NCBI GenBank assembly: GCA_031290325.1
Contig: JAITNU010000033.1
Coordinates: forward strand, 1 to 43,705
Length of the DNA: 43,705 nucleotides
Origin: Treponema sp.
GTDB lineage: Bacteria > Spirochaetota > Spirochaetia > Treponematales > Breznakiellaceae
Direction of reading: 5' to 3'
The notes below the pieces were generated by a model. It ran no database searches and was not told the origin of the DNA. It was given only the letters and a program-made list of their open reading frames with translations. The position numbers and the translations under genes are program-made. This document shows positions 8,571 to 17,983 of the stretch, piece by piece. How positions within the stretch are numbered: position 1 is the first letter of the stretch; every line of letters begins with the position of its first letter.

Positions 8571-9431
8571 TTACTGGAGGAGCTGTAATACCGCGCTCGT
8601 CCGCTGATTGGCCTGGGCCAGCATAGCCGTACCCGCCTGGGACAGAATCTGATCCCGGGTAAAGGAGACCATCTGGTTGGCCATATTGGTATCCCGAATC
8701 CGAGATTCTGAAGCCTGGAAATTCTCCGCGCTTATATCCACACCCCGAATGGTGTGTTCAAGCCGGTTCTGATATGCCCCCAGGTCCGCCCGCTGCTTGC
8801 TGACCGTCTTGAGCGCCGTATCCAGAGTCCCAATGGCCTGGTTCGCATCGTCCAGGCTGTCAAGCTTGATAATGGCCTGATCCGTCGCATTGCGAACTCC
8901 CAGAGCCGCAGAGGTCATCGTAGCGATAAACACCTGCTCCCGCTGATCGATGTTGGCGCCCACATGGAACCACATGGAAGCGGTAATGGTGTTGTCCCCG
9001 TTCTGCTGGGCAAAACGGCCGGTAAGCATATTCATGCCGTTGAACTGGGCATGGCTGGCAATGCGGTCGATTTCATCGACCAACTGGGAGACTTCGACCT
9101 GCACTTGCATCCGGTCATCTTCGGTGTAAATACCGTTGGCGGACTGAACAGCCAGTTCCCGGACCCGCTGGAGTATATCCTGGGTTTCCTGCAGATAGCC
9201 TTCAGTGGTCTGGATAAAGGAAATACCATTCGCCGCATTGGCGGAAGCCACATTCAAACCACGAATTTGGCTGCGCAGTTTTTCAGAAACCGCAAGCCCG
9301 GAAGCGTCATCCGCCGCCTTGTTAATACGAAGCCCAGAAGCAAGCTTCTCCATGGAACCGGTAATACTATTCTGGGTATTACTAAGGGTCCTGTTGGCGT
9401 ACTGGGCACTCAGGTTATGGTTGATGATCAT
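8571..9431 (-). CDS. flaB: Flagellin core protein FlaB (first copy)
   Basis: 286 residues. The same conserved ends as its neighbour: MIINHNLSAQYANRTL at the start, NKAADDASGLAVSEKLRSQIRGL in D1, and LAQANQRTSAVLQLLQ at the end. It carries about five extra residues in the variable middle (QQNGDNTITASMWFHVGANI region). It forms the core of the periplasmic filament together with the other FlaB. A strong AAGGAGG site is five bases before the ATG. Upstream are a candidate sigma-28 promoter and a second GGA hairpin, so its control probably differs from that of the second copy at the transcription step but not at the translation step. Confidence 0.95.
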   Translation of the reverse strand: MIINHNLSAQYANRTLSNTQNSITGSMEKLASGLRINKAADDASGLAVSEKLRSQIRGLNVASANAANGISFIQTTEGYLQETQDILQRVRELAVQSANGIYTEDDRMQVQVEVSQLVDEIDRIASHAQFNGMNMLTGRFAQQNGDNTITASMWFHVGANIDQREQVFIATMTSAALGVRNATDQAIIKLDSLDDANQAIGTLDTALKTVSKQRADLGAYQNRLEHTIRGVDISAENFQASESRIRDTNMANQMVSFTRDQILSQAGTAMLAQANQRTSAVLQLLQ

Positions 9432-9436
9432 GTCAT

Positions 9437-9474
9437 CCTCCTTGAATTGTATTATAAAGGCATCCTTGCCTCTA
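9437..9474 (-). promoter_or_regulatory. flaB1 leader: GGA hairpin plus Shine-Dalgarno, candidate CsrA sites
   Basis: In the transcript TAGAGGCA pairs with TGCCTTTA (one G-U) around the loop AGGA (9474-9455). The sequence CAAGGATG in it matches the core of the CsrA consensus. The Shine-Dalgarno CAAGGAGGATG lies 12 bases later (9443-9437) and offers a second GGA. The arrangement is like that of the flaB2 leader. Confidence 0.55.
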
Positions 9475-9576
9475 AATTTGATTAAAGATCATTATTTCAC
9501 AGCCGATATGATCAACTAGGTGAAACGGGGAAGTATTACCGCGGACTTCCGCACTCTTCCTTCTTAATCCCTTTTA

Positions 9577-9604
9577 TTTTCGGTAATCAGTAAAAAAAAC
9601 TTTA
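9577..9604 (-). promoter_or_regulatory. Candidate sigma-28 (FliA) promoter for flaB1
   Basis: On the minus strand TAAAGTTT begins with TAAA (9604-9601), then 16 bases, then ACCGAAAA (9584-9577). The FliA consensus is TAAA, 15 bases, GCCGATAA, so spacing and two positions are off. It would give a leader of about 140 bases. Confidence 0.4.
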
Positions 9605-9620
9605 ATCTTTTTTGCAAGAT

Positions 9621-12053
9621 CTACAGGCGCTTTATCAGCATATCGACAAAGCCGATCACATTCGGTTCATTTGAATACCGTACTTTCATACTCTCAAGAT
9701 ACCGCTGCCTGGTGTTCGCCGTCTGGATTCTCAGGGCTACTTCCAGAATATCCGTGATATTAGATATGGCCTCTTTGTGGGCCGCAAGCACCATCTCATC
9801 GGTTATCTTTTTGACCCGATCCGTGAATCCCGGGAAGGCTTCCTGCGTTTCCTGTCCATCAAGAAACCGTTCCAGTTCCAGCAGGCTCCCGGATGTACCC
9901 GTATATGAGGAATATGCGTCGATAAGCGCCTGATATGCATCCGTCCTGTTTTTGTTCTGGTCCGCTTCCGTGGATACTCTGGGAGAAGCCGTGGCCAATT
10001 CCCGGTTAGTCTGTACTAATTCTTGGTTAGTCTGCATTAATCCTTGGTTGGTCTGGGTTAATTCCTGGTTTAACTGACTCAGCCGGGTGTTTTCCGCTTC
10101 CAAGGTGGCAATACGATTTCCCAGCTCCAGAATGGTGGCATCATCATACAGTTTAACCGTTGTACTCTCCCAGGTTATTTCCTGCAACGATTGGGTAAGC
10201 CTGCTGTTTTCCGTTTCCAGGAGGGAGATACGGTTTTCAAACGCCAGAATGGCCCCCTGCTGGTCCCCTCCCCGTACCGCCTCTTGCAGCGCCCGGGTAA
10301 GCCTGCTGTTTTCCGCTTCCATATCGGCAAGACGGTTTCCAAGGGCACGAATATTAACCCCATTCTCCTGGCTATTGTGTTCACTTGCCAGACTCGCCGC
10401 TTGTAATGAGCGGGTAAGCCTGCTATTTTCCGTTTCCAGGGTGGAAATGCGGTTTTTAAGGGTCTTGGTTTCCGTATCATACTCGCTCCGGGATACCATA
10501 TCCCCGAGGTATGCATCAAAAATCGTGCCAATACCGCTTACCGCTGCAGGGACCTGCTGGGCAACAGGATAGGAGTTGATCAGCCGGGAATAGGTGTTGA
10601 TGGCCTGCTGCCATTCCTGTCCGTTAAGTTCCCGGTTTCCCTGGGCCAATAGCGGACCTGCGGCAGCACTTGCCTCTGAACGGCGGGAAGTGACATCTAC
10701 CGTAACCGATAGCCGGTTTAAGGCCCGGATCCCCGATATAAGGGTTGCGATTTCCTCCTCCGGGAGTCCGAAGTAATACCCAGCCCGCTGATAGGCTTCC
10801 AGGGCACCTGCATAATCCTCCCGGTTCGCCGCAGCCTTGGCCCGTTCCAGGTCAGCTATCGCATTAGCCAGCTTTTGGGCCTGATCCGCCCTCAAATGGT
10901 CGATGGTTTCACGTAACTCCTGCTCCCGTGCCTGCAGCTCTCGCAATTGCCGGGATTGATCCGTCGGGGCATTAACCTTATCCAGCTCCATCCGGGCTAT
11001 CTGTGCCAGGGCTTTGGCCAGATACACATCCATATCCCGCTGCTCTGAGGAAACGGCATCTTGTCCAAGATAACGCTCCAGGCTTTCCGCCTGAACAAGG
11101 GCCTCTTCATAGCGTCTTTCCTGCAAACTGATCCGGACCCGCATAAACATACCGCTAATCCGGTTGTCCGCAAGGAGATCCCGCTGCCTCTGATCATTCA
11201 AACGGCCAAGCTCTTCACGGGCCGCCTCCAATTCCCTTCCCGTCCCTTCAGTGCTTACACTCTTTTCAAGGGTAATACGGAATTCATCCTCTTTTTTGCG
11301 GAATTCGTTCTGTATGAGCTGCCGTTCGTCATTGAGGGTTCTTAAATTCTGCTGATACTGATTCTGAAGCTCCTGGTACTGCTTCTGGGCAGCTTGCCGT
11401 TCCAAACCAATCTGGTCCTGGTATTTATCCAATTCATCCCGGTAATGGGTAAACCGTTCCTCCTCAAATGCTGCCAAAAGCTCATAGAGATCTTCATCAG
11501 AAACGCCTGTTTCAATCAGCCGTCTCCGTTCAGCCGCAATATCCCGTTCCCGGTTGCTCTGCAGCTCTTGTTCCCGCTTTCGGAAGGCCTCCTCAATTGA
11601 GAGTAACGCATCATTCTGACTCTGTTCCAGGGAAATCAGCTCCCTGCGTATGGATGCGATGTCCCGGTCCTTTTCGGCAATACGGACTTCCGAATCCTGC
11701 CGCACCTGCTGAAGAAGCTGCCCTTCCACCGAAGAGAAGGCCGTATCATTATGGCTCAGGATAGCTTTCTGCTGATTGAACATATTGGAAATAAACACCA
11801 GCACGGCGGCGGATAGACCCAGAATAATAAGGTTGACCACCAGAGGAAACGCTACATCCCCTTTAAGCGGGATAACCCTGAGATCATCAGACTTCAGAAC
11901 AATACGGTTTTTCCGGGCAAGTTCTTCAATTTGTGCTGCTATTTCCCGGGCATCCTCGGAATTAATGATCATATCATCATAATCCGAGACATAGGCATCG
12001 TTTTTTAGAGAATAAGGGTCCTTTATAGCGGTATACTCAACTTTATTACTCAT
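9621..12053 (-). CDS. Large membrane-anchored coiled-coil protein, function unknown
   Basis: 810 residues. Residues 1-66 are cytoplasmic-type and acidic; residues about 67-90 form one transmembrane helix (VNLIILGLSAAVLVFISN). Residues 95-400 are a long Glu/Gln/Arg-rich coiled coil. Residues 300-520 contain helical segments with TPR-like spacing (YEEALVQAESLERYLG, YAGALEAYQRAGYYF, WQQAINTYSRLINSYP). Residues 534-686 hold four imperfect copies of NRIxxLExENSRLTxSLQ spaced 35-39 residues, then heptads of QTNQEL. The C-terminal 120 residues are globular. No catalytic motif is visible. It lies upstream of flaB1 on the same strand and diverges from the nucleotidase. A structural role in the envelope or flagellar region is a guess. 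Confidence 0.75.
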   Translation of the reverse strand: MSNKVEYTAIKDPYSLKNDAYVSDYDDMIINSEDAREIAAQIEELARKNRIVLKSDDLRVIPLKGDVAFPLVVNLIILGLSAAVLVFISNMFNQQKAILSHNDTAFSSVEGQLLQQVRQDSEVRIAEKDRDIASIRRELISLEQSQNDALLSIEEAFRKREQELQSNRERDIAAERRRLIETGVSDEDLYELLAAFEEERFTHYRDELDKYQDQIGLERQAAQKQYQELQNQYQQNLRTLNDERQLIQNEFRKKEDEFRITLEKSVSTEGTGRELEAAREELGRLNDQRQRDLLADNRISGMFMRVRISLQERRYEEALVQAESLERYLGQDAVSSEQRDMDVYLAKALAQIARMELDKVNAPTDQSRQLRELQAREQELRETIDHLRADQAQKLANAIADLERAKAAANREDYAGALEAYQRAGYYFGLPEEEIATLISGIRALNRLSVTVDVTSRRSEASAAAGPLLAQGNRELNGQEWQQAINTYSRLINSYPVAQQVPAAVSGIGTIFDAYLGDMVSRSEYDTETKTLKNRISTLETENSRLTRSLQAASLASEHNSQENGVNIRALGNRLADMEAENSRLTRALQEAVRGGDQQGAILAFENRISLLETENSRLTQSLQEITWESTTVKLYDDATILELGNRIATLEAENTRLSQLNQELTQTNQGLMQTNQELVQTNRELATASPRVSTEADQNKNRTDAYQALIDAYSSYTGTSGSLLELERFLDGQETQEAFPGFTDRVKKITDEMVLAAHKEAISNITDILEVALRIQTANTRQRYLESMKVRYSNEPNVIGFVDMLIKRL
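9996..10454 (-). repeat. Imperfect tandem coiled-coil repeats inside the large protein
   Basis: Four units encoding NRI-x2-LE-x-ENSRLT-x-SLQ start at residues 534, 573, 608 and 646 and are followed by three seven-residue QTNQEL-type units. The DNA is also visibly repeated (CTGCTGTTTTCCG appears in successive units). Confidence 0.75.
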
Positions 12054-12126
12054 AGTATTGACCTTATAATAATTGATCTTTATTATAATTTCAACTATTT
12101 TAGCTATTTTAATGGAGGCTTAATCT

Positions 12127-13794
12127 ATGAAACGTATTATTTCGTTGCTATCGGCTACAATTTTATTGTCCCTGATAGTCTTTCCCGTCTTCCCACGTCC
12201 TGTATCGGAATCGGAGCTTGATGCCCATATTCAGACAAGAATATCTGAACGCTCGGCGCCGGTGCAAAAGGCCCCTGATGCGGTACCGGCTCCGGCAGCA
12301 TCCAAAGCCAGAGAGCAGGGAAAGACCTATGAACTGGTCCTACTCCACACCAATGATCACCACGGAACGGTACTTCCCAATAATGGACAGGGAGGACTCG
12401 CCGAGCAGGCGGCGTATATCAAAGCTGCCCGGGCTACCAATCCCCAGGTGCTCCTCGTTGATGCCGGGGATATAAATACCGGTAGCGCCCTTTCCAACAT
12501 GTTCGACGCTGAACCGGATATCCTGGCCTATAACCTCATGGGTTATGACGCGGCGATCCTGGGAAACCACGAATTTGACGGCACTATGGAAAAACTGATA
12601 AAACAGGGCGGTCAGGTTACGTTTCCGATCATTACGTCAAATATAAAAACCGCAGATGGCAGTTTTTTAGGGGAACCGTATCTGGTAAAAGAATACGACG
12701 GCATCAGGGTGGGCCTTTTCGGCATCACCACCCTCCGTACCAAGATCATTGCCAGTCCTGATAAGAGCCTGGTCTTTATCAATGAGATCGATGCTGCCAA
12801 AGAGACGGTGAATTTCCTGAAAAACCAGGCAAACGTTGATATCGTCATCGGCATTACCCATATTGGGGATGTGAAGGAGGCTGCCGATCATATTACCTCG
12901 CCGGACCTGGCTGCGGCGGTTCCCAATATCGACATCATCGTGGACGGCCACTCCCATTCCTTCTTTGACGTTCCCAAGCAAGTGGGCACGACTTATATCG
13001 TGAGCGCCAACGAATGGGGAAAATATGTAGGCCAGGGGAAGCTCTCGGTGGTGGATGGGAAACTCGTGAAGTTTGACTGGGCGCCCATTGCCATAGGTCC
13101 TGATCCGGAGGTAGTTGCGCTGTTGGCCCCCTACATCAAGAAGGCCGGTGAAAGCCTGAAAGAAGTGGTAGGCGAGGCGGCGGCTCCCTTTATAGTCGGC
13201 GACCGTTTAACCCGGAAAGTGGAGACCGCCCTGGGAGACGGAATCTGCGACGCCAATGTCTGGTATTTCAGGACCGTATACAACCAGGACATCGACTTTG
13301 CCTTCCACAACGGCGGCAATATGCGGGCGGCGCTTCCTGCAGGTCCTATTACCCAGGAGCAGGTTCTCACCGTCCTCCCCTTTGAGAACTACCTGTTTAT
13401 TGCGTCCCTCAAGGGTTCGGATATTCTTGAACTCTTTAACTTCATCGCCACCATACCCCAGGGAGCAGGAGGCTGGGCCCAGGTATCAAGCGAAGTACGC
13501 TATACCATCGACTACACCGGAGGAACTGGCGTCCTCAAGGACCTGACCATCCACGGTGAACCGGTGGACCCTGAGAAGACCTATCGCTTCTGTACCAACG
13601 ATTATCTCCTGGGAGGCGGCGACGGGTACACGGTGCTTACCAGGTCCGAGAACCCCTTTAACACCTCATTACTGCTTTCCTATGTGGTAATCGAGGGCTT
13701 ACGGGCCTGCGGTGAACCGGTAGTACCGGAAACCGATGGCCGTATCACGGTTATTGGTGGAATTGAAATCGAAGAGCTTGATACAGGAAAATAG
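12127..13794 (+). CDS. Periplasmic 5'-nucleotidase / 2',3'-cyclic phosphodiesterase (UshA family)
   Basis: 555 residues. An N-terminal signal peptide (KRIISLLSATILLSLIVFPVF) directs export. The calcineurin-like metallophosphatase domain shows HTNDHHG at 74-80, DAGDINTG, GNHEFD, GITHIG and DGHSHS, the two-metal ligands. The C-terminal 5'-nucleotidase domain shows NGGNMRA and TNDYLLGGGDGYT, which bind the nucleoside. The enzyme removes phosphate from external nucleotides so that nucleosides can be salvaged. GGAGG lies eight bases before the ATG. It stands alone between a divergent gene and a convergent one, with a terminator behind it. UshA-like versus CpdB-like specificity cannot be told apart here. 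Confidence 0.9.
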   Translation: MKRIISLLSATILLSLIVFPVFPRPVSESELDAHIQTRISERSAPVQKAPDAVPAPAASKAREQGKTYELVLLHTNDHHGTVLPNNGQGGLAEQAAYIKAARATNPQVLLVDAGDINTGSALSNMFDAEPDILAYNLMGYDAAILGNHEFDGTMEKLIKQGGQVTFPIITSNIKTADGSFLGEPYLVKEYDGIRVGLFGITTLRTKIIASPDKSLVFINEIDAAKETVNFLKNQANVDIVIGITHIGDVKEAADHITSPDLAAAVPNIDIIVDGHSHSFFDVPKQVGTTYIVSANEWGKYVGQGKLSVVDGKLVKFDWAPIAIGPDPEVVALLAPYIKKAGESLKEVVGEAAAPFIVGDRLTRKVETALGDGICDANVWYFRTVYNQDIDFAFHNGGNMRAALPAGPITQEQVLTVLPFENYLFIASLKGSDILELFNFIATIPQGAGGWAQVSSEVRYTIDYTGGTGVLKDLTIHGEPVDPEKTYRFCTNDYLLGGGDGYTVLTRSENPFNTSLLLSYVVIEGLRACGEPVVPETDGRITVIGGIEIEELDTGK

Positions 13795-13801
13795 AACCTG
13801 G

Positions 13802-13849
13802 AAAAAAAGAGGAAGGAGCAGGGAATTGTCCTCCGCTCTCTTCCTCTTT
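13802..13849. terminator. Bidirectional terminator between nucleotidase and mmsB
   Basis: AAAGAGGAAGGAGC pairs with GCTCTCTTCCTCTTT with a one-base bulge and a 15-base loop. Flanking A and T runs allow it to work for both convergent genes. Confidence 0.75.
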
Positions 13850-13870
13850 CCAAACAATCCCCTTAAACAT

Positions 13871-15058
13871 TCAACCTAAGCCGGCCTTACGGCGGGTGTA
13901 TACGTCGTAGAATACCGCGAAGAGCAGGATCACTGCCTTCACCACGTACTGCCAGTGAGCACCGAGGTTCATAAGGGACATACCGTTGTTGATGGCTGCC
14001 ATGACCAGACCACCGACGATAACCCCTATGACGGTGCCGATTCCGCCGGAGGAGGAGACACCACCGATATAGCAGGCGGCGATAGCATCCATTTCAAAGA
14101 GGTTTCCCGCCTGGGGAAGGGCGGAGTTCATATAACCTGTGGAAACCACTGCCGCAAGCCCGGACAGGAGTCCCATGATGCAGAACACCAGGAAAACGAC
14201 TAATTCGGAATTGATCCCTGACAATTTCGCGGACCGGGCATTGCCCCCTACCGCGTAGATGTACCGGCCCAGAACGGTATTCTTCATCATAAAGTTGAAG
14301 ATGAACACGGTTATGCCCAGGACTATCACCACCATAGGAAGACCACGATAGGTCGCAAATCGCTGGGACAAACCAATAACCAAGGCACCGATAAGCACCA
14401 GTTTTCCAATGAAAAGCGGCACCGGAATAACCTCAAAATGGTTTCGTATCTTGTTCTGCCGGGAAATAAACTCCGCGATGATGTAGATGACCAGCAGCAC
14501 AATCCCAATGATGAGGGCGGTAAGATGTACGTTTCCAACTTGCCATCCCGTGTCCAGCATCCCCAAAGCCATCTGCTTGTACCCGTCGTCCTTGAGTCCG
14601 ATAGGGTTCACATGGGTGACCAGGTAGGTAAGCCCCCGGAATAAGAGCATCCCCCCCAGGGTAACGATGAAGGCGGGCATTTGTAAGTAGGCAATCCAGA
14701 AGCCCTGGAAGGCGCCGATAGCCCCGCCAACGAGCAGGGCAATCAGCAGCGTCGGCACCATGCCTATACCTGAATTGTACGCCATAGCACTGATAGCCCC
14801 TACAAAGGCGCAGACCGAACCTACCGAAAGGTCAATCCCGCCGATGATGATAACCTGCACCATCCCAACCGCAAGGATGAGGACGTAACTATACTGGATA
14901 AAGATGTTGGTAAAGTTACGGGAATTCAGATTAGTCCCGCCGGTGAGCACAGCAAAGATAATCATAATTACTGCCAACATGAGAAACATGGAATAATTCC
15001 TGATATTCCGCGTAATCAAATCAGCAATGCTGTTTTTTTTGATCGTTGTATCACTCAT
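13871..15058 (-). CDS. mmsB: Multiple monosaccharide ABC transporter permease MmsB
   Basis: 395 residues, the long form of the RbsC/XylH permease family. About ten or more hydrophobic segments run through the protein, starting with NYSMFLMLAVIMIIFAVLTG. The conserved signature GGIDLSVGSVCAFVGA lies after the second segment, and GGNARSAKLSGIN is the cytoplasmic loop that contacts the ATPase. It forms the inner-membrane channel of the importer encoded with mmsA and chvE. It is the last gene of the three, 30 bases after mmsA. The length and the binding protein both fit the ChvE-GguA-GguB type rather than ribose systems. Confidence 0.88.
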   Translation of the reverse strand: MSDTTIKKNSIADLITRNIRNYSMFLMLAVIMIIFAVLTGGTNLNSRNFTNIFIQYSYVLILAVGMVQVIIIGGIDLSVGSVCAFVGAISAMAYNSGIGMVPTLLIALLVGGAIGAFQGFWIAYLQMPAFIVTLGGMLLFRGLTYLVTHVNPIGLKDDGYKQMALGMLDTGWQVGNVHLTALIIGIVLLVIYIIAEFISRQNKIRNHFEVIPVPLFIGKLVLIGALVIGLSQRFATYRGLPMVVIVLGITVFIFNFMMKNTVLGRYIYAVGGNARSAKLSGINSELVVFLVFCIMGLLSGLAAVVSTGYMNSALPQAGNLFEMDAIAACYIGGVSSSGGIGTVIGVIVGGLVMAAINNGMSLMNLGAHWQYVVKAVILLFAVFYDVYTRRKAGLG

Positions 15059-15088
15059 ACATACTCCTCGATTATGTGTTATGCTGCT

Positions 15089-16618
15089 TTATACCGTGCC
15101 CAACAGGGCAATCTGCATAATTTTTTCCTGGGTCGCCTCATCACGCATCAGCATACCCTTGATTTTTCCCTCATTCATGACATAGATCCGATCCGCCATG
15201 CCCAGGGCTTCGGGCAGCTCGGAACTTACCATGATCACGCTTTTTCCCTGGGCCACGAGTTCGTTCAGGATCTCGTATATCTCCGTCTTGGCCCCTACAT
15301 CAATGCCCCTGGTAGGTTCATCGACGATGAAGACATCCGGGTCCGCCAGCAGGGTACGGCTTAATACAACCTTCTGCTGATTCCCGCCGGAAAGGTTCCG
15401 GGCCAGTTGGTTGATAGACGGCGTTTTGATCCGCAGATCCCGCCGGTATTTTTCAGCTTCCTCTATCTCCTGGCGGTTCAAAACAACCCCGAATTTGGAC
15501 AGTTTCTGAAACGACGAAATAGATATGTTGTTTTTGATACTCTGAATCAGTACCAGACCGAGGGTCTTCCGATCCTCAGAAACATACCCCACGCCGTTAT
15601 CCAGGGCAGCCTTGGCAGAACGGGGGGCGATCCGGTTTCCGTGGAGGTACAGTTCTCCTTCGCTCCGGGAACCGTAGGACAAACCGTAGAGGCTCATCAT
15701 AAGCTCGGTACGCCCTGCGCCCATAGGTCCGCAGAACGCCAGAACCTCACCTTTGCGCAGATAAAAGGAAACATTATCCACCACTTTAATCGTATGGTAT
15801 TCAGGATGATAAACCGTCCAGTTTTTCACCTCCATCATGGTCTCACCCGGACTGGTCTTGCGTACCGGGAAGCGCCTGGTCAAATCCCGTCCCACCATAT
15901 CCTTAATAAGCCGCTCTTCCGTTAAGTTGTCCTTTTTTACATCAAAAGAAGCGATAGACTTTCCATCCCGAATCACCGTAACCGTGTCGGCGATCTTGAG
16001 CACCTCATTCAGTTTATGGGAAATCATCACCGACGTAATACCCCGCCGCTTGAACTGAAGGATTAAATCCAGCAGCTTGTCGCTTTCATCATCGTTCAGC
16101 GACGCAGTCGGTTCATCAAGAATCAGAAGCTCCACGTTTTTGGAAAGCGCCCGCGCGATCTCTACCAGTTGCTGCTTACCAACCCCCAGCTTACTGACAA
16201 TCGTGACAGGGTTTTCTTTAAGCCCCACCTGATCCAGGTAGGTCTTGGATGCTTTTAAATAGGTATCCCAGTTGATGATACCCAGCTTGGTTTTCATGTG
16301 CCCAAGAAACATGTTTTCATAGATAGAGAGATAGGGACTGAGGGCAAGCTCCTGGTGAATAATGGCAAGCCCTTCTTTTTCACTATCCTTCACACTATGA
16401 TAATGAGTTTCTTTACCCTTATAAAAAACCTTCCCCTCGTAAGAGCCTTTGGGGTACACGCCGCTGATAACACTCATCAACGTGGATTTTCCTGCGCCGT
16501 TTTCTCCACAGAGGGAATGGATTTCCCCTTTTCTTATTTTTAAGTTGACTTGATCCAAGGCACGTACACCGGGGAACTCCTTGACCAGATTTTCAATCTC
16601 AAGAATGTACTCATTCAT
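15089..16618 (-). CDS. mmsA: Multiple monosaccharide ABC transporter ATPase MmsA
   Basis: About 509 residues; the start at ATG 16618 has GGGG five bases upstream, while the longer frame begins with a TTG lacking any site. There are two fused nucleotide-binding domains. The first has Walker A GENGAGKST and LILDEPTASL; the second has the degenerate GPMGAGRTE typical of sugar ATPases, LSGGNQQKVVL and VDEPTRGIDVGAK. It powers sugar import through MmsB. It lies 95 bases after chvE and 30 before mmsB. Confidence 0.92.
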   Translation of the reverse strand: MNEYILEIENLVKEFPGVRALDQVNLKIRKGEIHSLCGENGAGKSTLMSVISGVYPKGSYEGKVFYKGKETHYHSVKDSEKEGLAIIHQELALSPYLSIYENMFLGHMKTKLGIINWDTYLKASKTYLDQVGLKENPVTIVSKLGVGKQQLVEIARALSKNVELLILDEPTASLNDDESDKLLDLILQFKRRGITSVMISHKLNEVLKIADTVTVIRDGKSIASFDVKKDNLTEERLIKDMVGRDLTRRFPVRKTSPGETMMEVKNWTVYHPEYHTIKVVDNVSFYLRKGEVLAFCGPMGAGRTELMMSLYGLSYGSRSEGELYLHGNRIAPRSAKAALDNGVGYVSEDRKTLGLVLIQSIKNNISISSFQKLSKFGVVLNRQEIEEAEKYRRDLRIKTPSINQLARNLSGGNQQKVVLSRTLLADPDVFIVDEPTRGIDVGAKTEIYEILNELVAQGKSVIMVSSELPEALGMADRIYVMNEGKIKGMLMRDEATQEKIMQIALLGTV

Positions 16619-16713
16619 ATAAACCCCTATAAAAAGCAAGGAGGGTGAAGTTTGTCTGTGAGTCTTTCACACCACCCTTCACCCTCCACACCAGCTCAAA
16701 CAGTGCATTACCG

Positions 16714-17841
16714 CTATTTCAGCCGCGCTTCTTCCTCGGCGGTATAGAATCCAGCCTGAACCGGAACCTGCCAATTGTCTTTGGTAATGAGAATCGGTTC
16801 CAGCAGATAGGCTTTCACCGTTTTCTTGCCGGTATTACCAATGCTTGCCAAGTCTCCTGAAGCAAGGGTTGCCCCGGGAATATTGATGGCCTGACCCGTG
16901 ATGATCTGTTCCGCCAGAAGAACCGCCGCTTCCGCCAGTTTGGTGGTATCCTTGAACACCGTCATGTACTGCTGACCACTCTTAATGGACAGGGTAGAAT
17001 CCGCTTCCGCGTCCTGGCCTGTAACCACCGGGAGCTTCGCGGTGTATTTGGCATCCGCGAGACAAGCTTCGATAATGGCCCGTGCCAGGGTGTCATTCGG
17101 GGCCAGCACTGCATCAAGCACCACCGCCGCCGCGTCATTGTTGAGGAGGTTCTCCATCCGTGTCTTGGCAACCGGTGCCTGCCAGTTCTCAGTGGCAATC
17201 CGCTGGAAGTTGGCAGTATCTTTGGAAGTCTCAGGATAGGGACCCACGACCTGGAGGACGCCGCTCTTGATATAGGGATTGAGCACACTCATGGCCCCAT
17301 CGTAGAAGAAGGCCGCATTCCCGTCAGTGGGAGAACCGGCAAAGAGGGTGATGTACTTGGGAGCATCAGCAGCCTTGAGGTTCAACGCCGTTTCAATACC
17401 CTGACCCTGGAACTGACCCACTTTGAAGTTGTTGAAGGTGATGTAATAATCATAATCCGCCGACTGGGGAATGATCCGGTCATAGGCAATAACCGCAACC
17501 TTATCCTGGGCAGCATCGGTGATCGCAGCAGCAACACCGTCATTCACACACCCAACGATGAGCACCTTGGCGCCATTGGTCAGGAAGTTCTGGATCTGGG
17601 TGTTCTGCCGGTTTTGATCAGCATCACCAAAGGCCACTTCCGCACGATATCCCCGGGCTTCCACAAAGCGTTTCAGCGACGCTCCGTCTTTCTGCCAGCG
17701 CTGGACATGGGTTTCCGGCATGGCAATACCAATTAAGGCAGCTTGTTGGCTACCTCCACTACTCTTCTGACCACCCCCACTGGCGAATACCAGGGAGCCA
17801 GCAGCCACAAGAAGCAAAAAAACTGTACACAGTTTCTTCAT
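16714..17841 (-). CDS. chvE: Sugar-binding protein ChvE of the monosaccharide importer
   Basis: About 375 residues; GGAGG eight bases before ATG 17841 sets the start. A signal peptide ends near SLVFASGGG; there is no lipobox Cys. The mature protein matches the ChvE type of Peripla_BP_4: IGIAMPETHVQRW, VIAYDRIIP, YYITFNNFKVG, FFYDGAMSVL, VTGQDAE and FKDTTKLAE. ChvE proteins bind several aldoses, such as glucose, galactose, arabinose and xylose, in the periplasm and pass them to MmsAB. It is the first gene of the operon. Which sugar is bound cannot be read from the sequence. Confidence 0.9.
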   Translation of the reverse strand: MKKLCTVFLLLVAAGSLVFASGGGQKSSGGSQQAALIGIAMPETHVQRWQKDGASLKRFVEARGYRAEVAFGDADQNRQNTQIQNFLTNGAKVLIVGCVNDGVAAAITDAAQDKVAVIAYDRIIPQSADYDYYITFNNFKVGQFQGQGIETALNLKAADAPKYITLFAGSPTDGNAAFFYDGAMSVLNPYIKSGVLQVVGPYPETSKDTANFQRIATENWQAPVAKTRMENLLNNDAAAVVLDAVLAPNDTLARAIIEACLADAKYTAKLPVVTGQDAEADSTLSIKSGQQYMTVFKDTTKLAEAAVLLAEQIITGQAINIPGATLASGDLASIGNTGKKTVKAYLLEPILITKDNWQVPVQAGFYTAEEEARLK

Positions 17842-17983
17842 TTCAGATTCCTCCAAAAATATTTTTTATAGTATGCCACCCGATTTTTGTTTTGTAAAGC
17901 GTTTTTTGTCTACTTCCCATACCGGTGCACCGCTGAGGGTTTTTTAACCACGAATATCGCGTGCGTATATGGGGGCATGGCCG

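Noticed and set aside
8754..9485. 243-residue plus-strand ORF over flaB1
   Set aside because: Exact antisense of the conserved flagellin gene; length comes from its codon bias.
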